DNA from: an uncultured Eubacteriales bacterium
GTDB lineage: Bacteria > Bacillota > Clostridia > Oscillospirales > Acutalibacteraceae
Assembly (NCBI GenBank): GCA_900320925.1
Contig: ONUD01000247.1
Span: forward strand, 1-5,503
Length of the DNA stretch: 5,503 bases
Direction: 5' to 3'
The translations under genes were made by a program, and so were the position numbers. Below the pieces are notes generated by a model. It was given only the letters and a program-made list of their open reading frames with translations. It did not search any database and was not told the origin of the DNA. How positions within the stretch are numbered: position 1 is the stretch's first letter; each line of letters opens with the position of its first letter. Shown one piece after another: positions 5,490-5,503 of the stretch.

Positions 5490-5503
5490 TTGATTGAAAC
5501 CGA
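5490..5503 (+). CDS. Possible start of a further gene, cut by the window edge
   Basis: A strong ribosome binding site GGGGAGG (5473-5479) is followed 10 nt later by TTG ATT GAA ACC, which would read M-I-E-T and stays open to the edge. The ATG at 5480 abuts the ribosome binding site and meets a stop after five codons, so it is not the start. The predicted transcript start near 5440 leaves a leader of about 50 nt. Four codons are too few for any functional statement, and a start beyond the window cannot be excluded. Confidence 0.35.

Noticed and set aside
5480..5497. Five-codon ORF beginning ATG 5480 directly after GGGGAGG
   Set aside because: It has no spacing from the ribosome binding site and stops after five codons. 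TTG 5490 is better placed.

Overview
The window looks like chromosomal DNA from a low-to-mid GC, spore-forming anaerobic Firmicute. An Oscillospiraceae/Ruminococcus-like clostridium is the best guess. The pointers are an adjacent spmA-spmB pair (spore maturation), an AbrB/SpoVT-type switch protein with a Cys-rich tail, strong GGAGG ribosome binding sites, consensus sigma-A promoters, and a secreted CHAP-like protein with an Ig-like tail of a kind common in ruminococci. The genus is an inference from protein flavour, not from a marker gene. I see no mobile element, CRISPR array, tRNA or rRNA.

Layout. Bases 1-1178 (minus) hold the first 392 codons of a bifunctional homocysteine S-methyltransferase / methylenetetrahydrofolate reductase (YitJ type), which runs off the left edge. 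It has its own promoter and a short leader of about 25 nt. Just upstream, also on minus, is a small AbrB-family regulator (1295-1537) with a consensus promoter and a very clear intrinsic terminator (1249-1288) that separates it from the methionine gene. The divergent intergenic region 1616-1788 holds an extended -10 promoter for spmA and, upstream of it, a 10-bp-phased set of Spo0A-box-like sequences. spmA (1789-2367) and spmB (2364-2885) overlap by ATGA. spmB then runs tail-to-tail, with an 11-bp overlap, into a minus-strand secreted CHAP-like cysteine hydrolase (2875-3816). A divergent pair of promoters (3841-3924) serves this hydrolase and a plus-strand two-gene unit: an alpha/beta hydrolase (3958-4788) and an unrecognised two-helix membrane protein (4794-5336). 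The right edge carries a strong promoter with an A-rich upstream tract and probably the first codons of another plus-strand gene.

How the genes may work together. Two or three genes plausibly belong to sporulation or the stationary phase: AbrB-like, SpmA/SpmB, and perhaps the wall hydrolase. The YitJ-like enzyme is housekeeping methionine/folate metabolism. The alpha/beta hydrolase and its membrane partner form a separate unit of unknown substrate. The region reads as mostly ordinary core genome. The best leads are the phased boxes in front of spmA, the overlapping convergent gene ends without a terminator, and the hydrolase-membrane protein pair.
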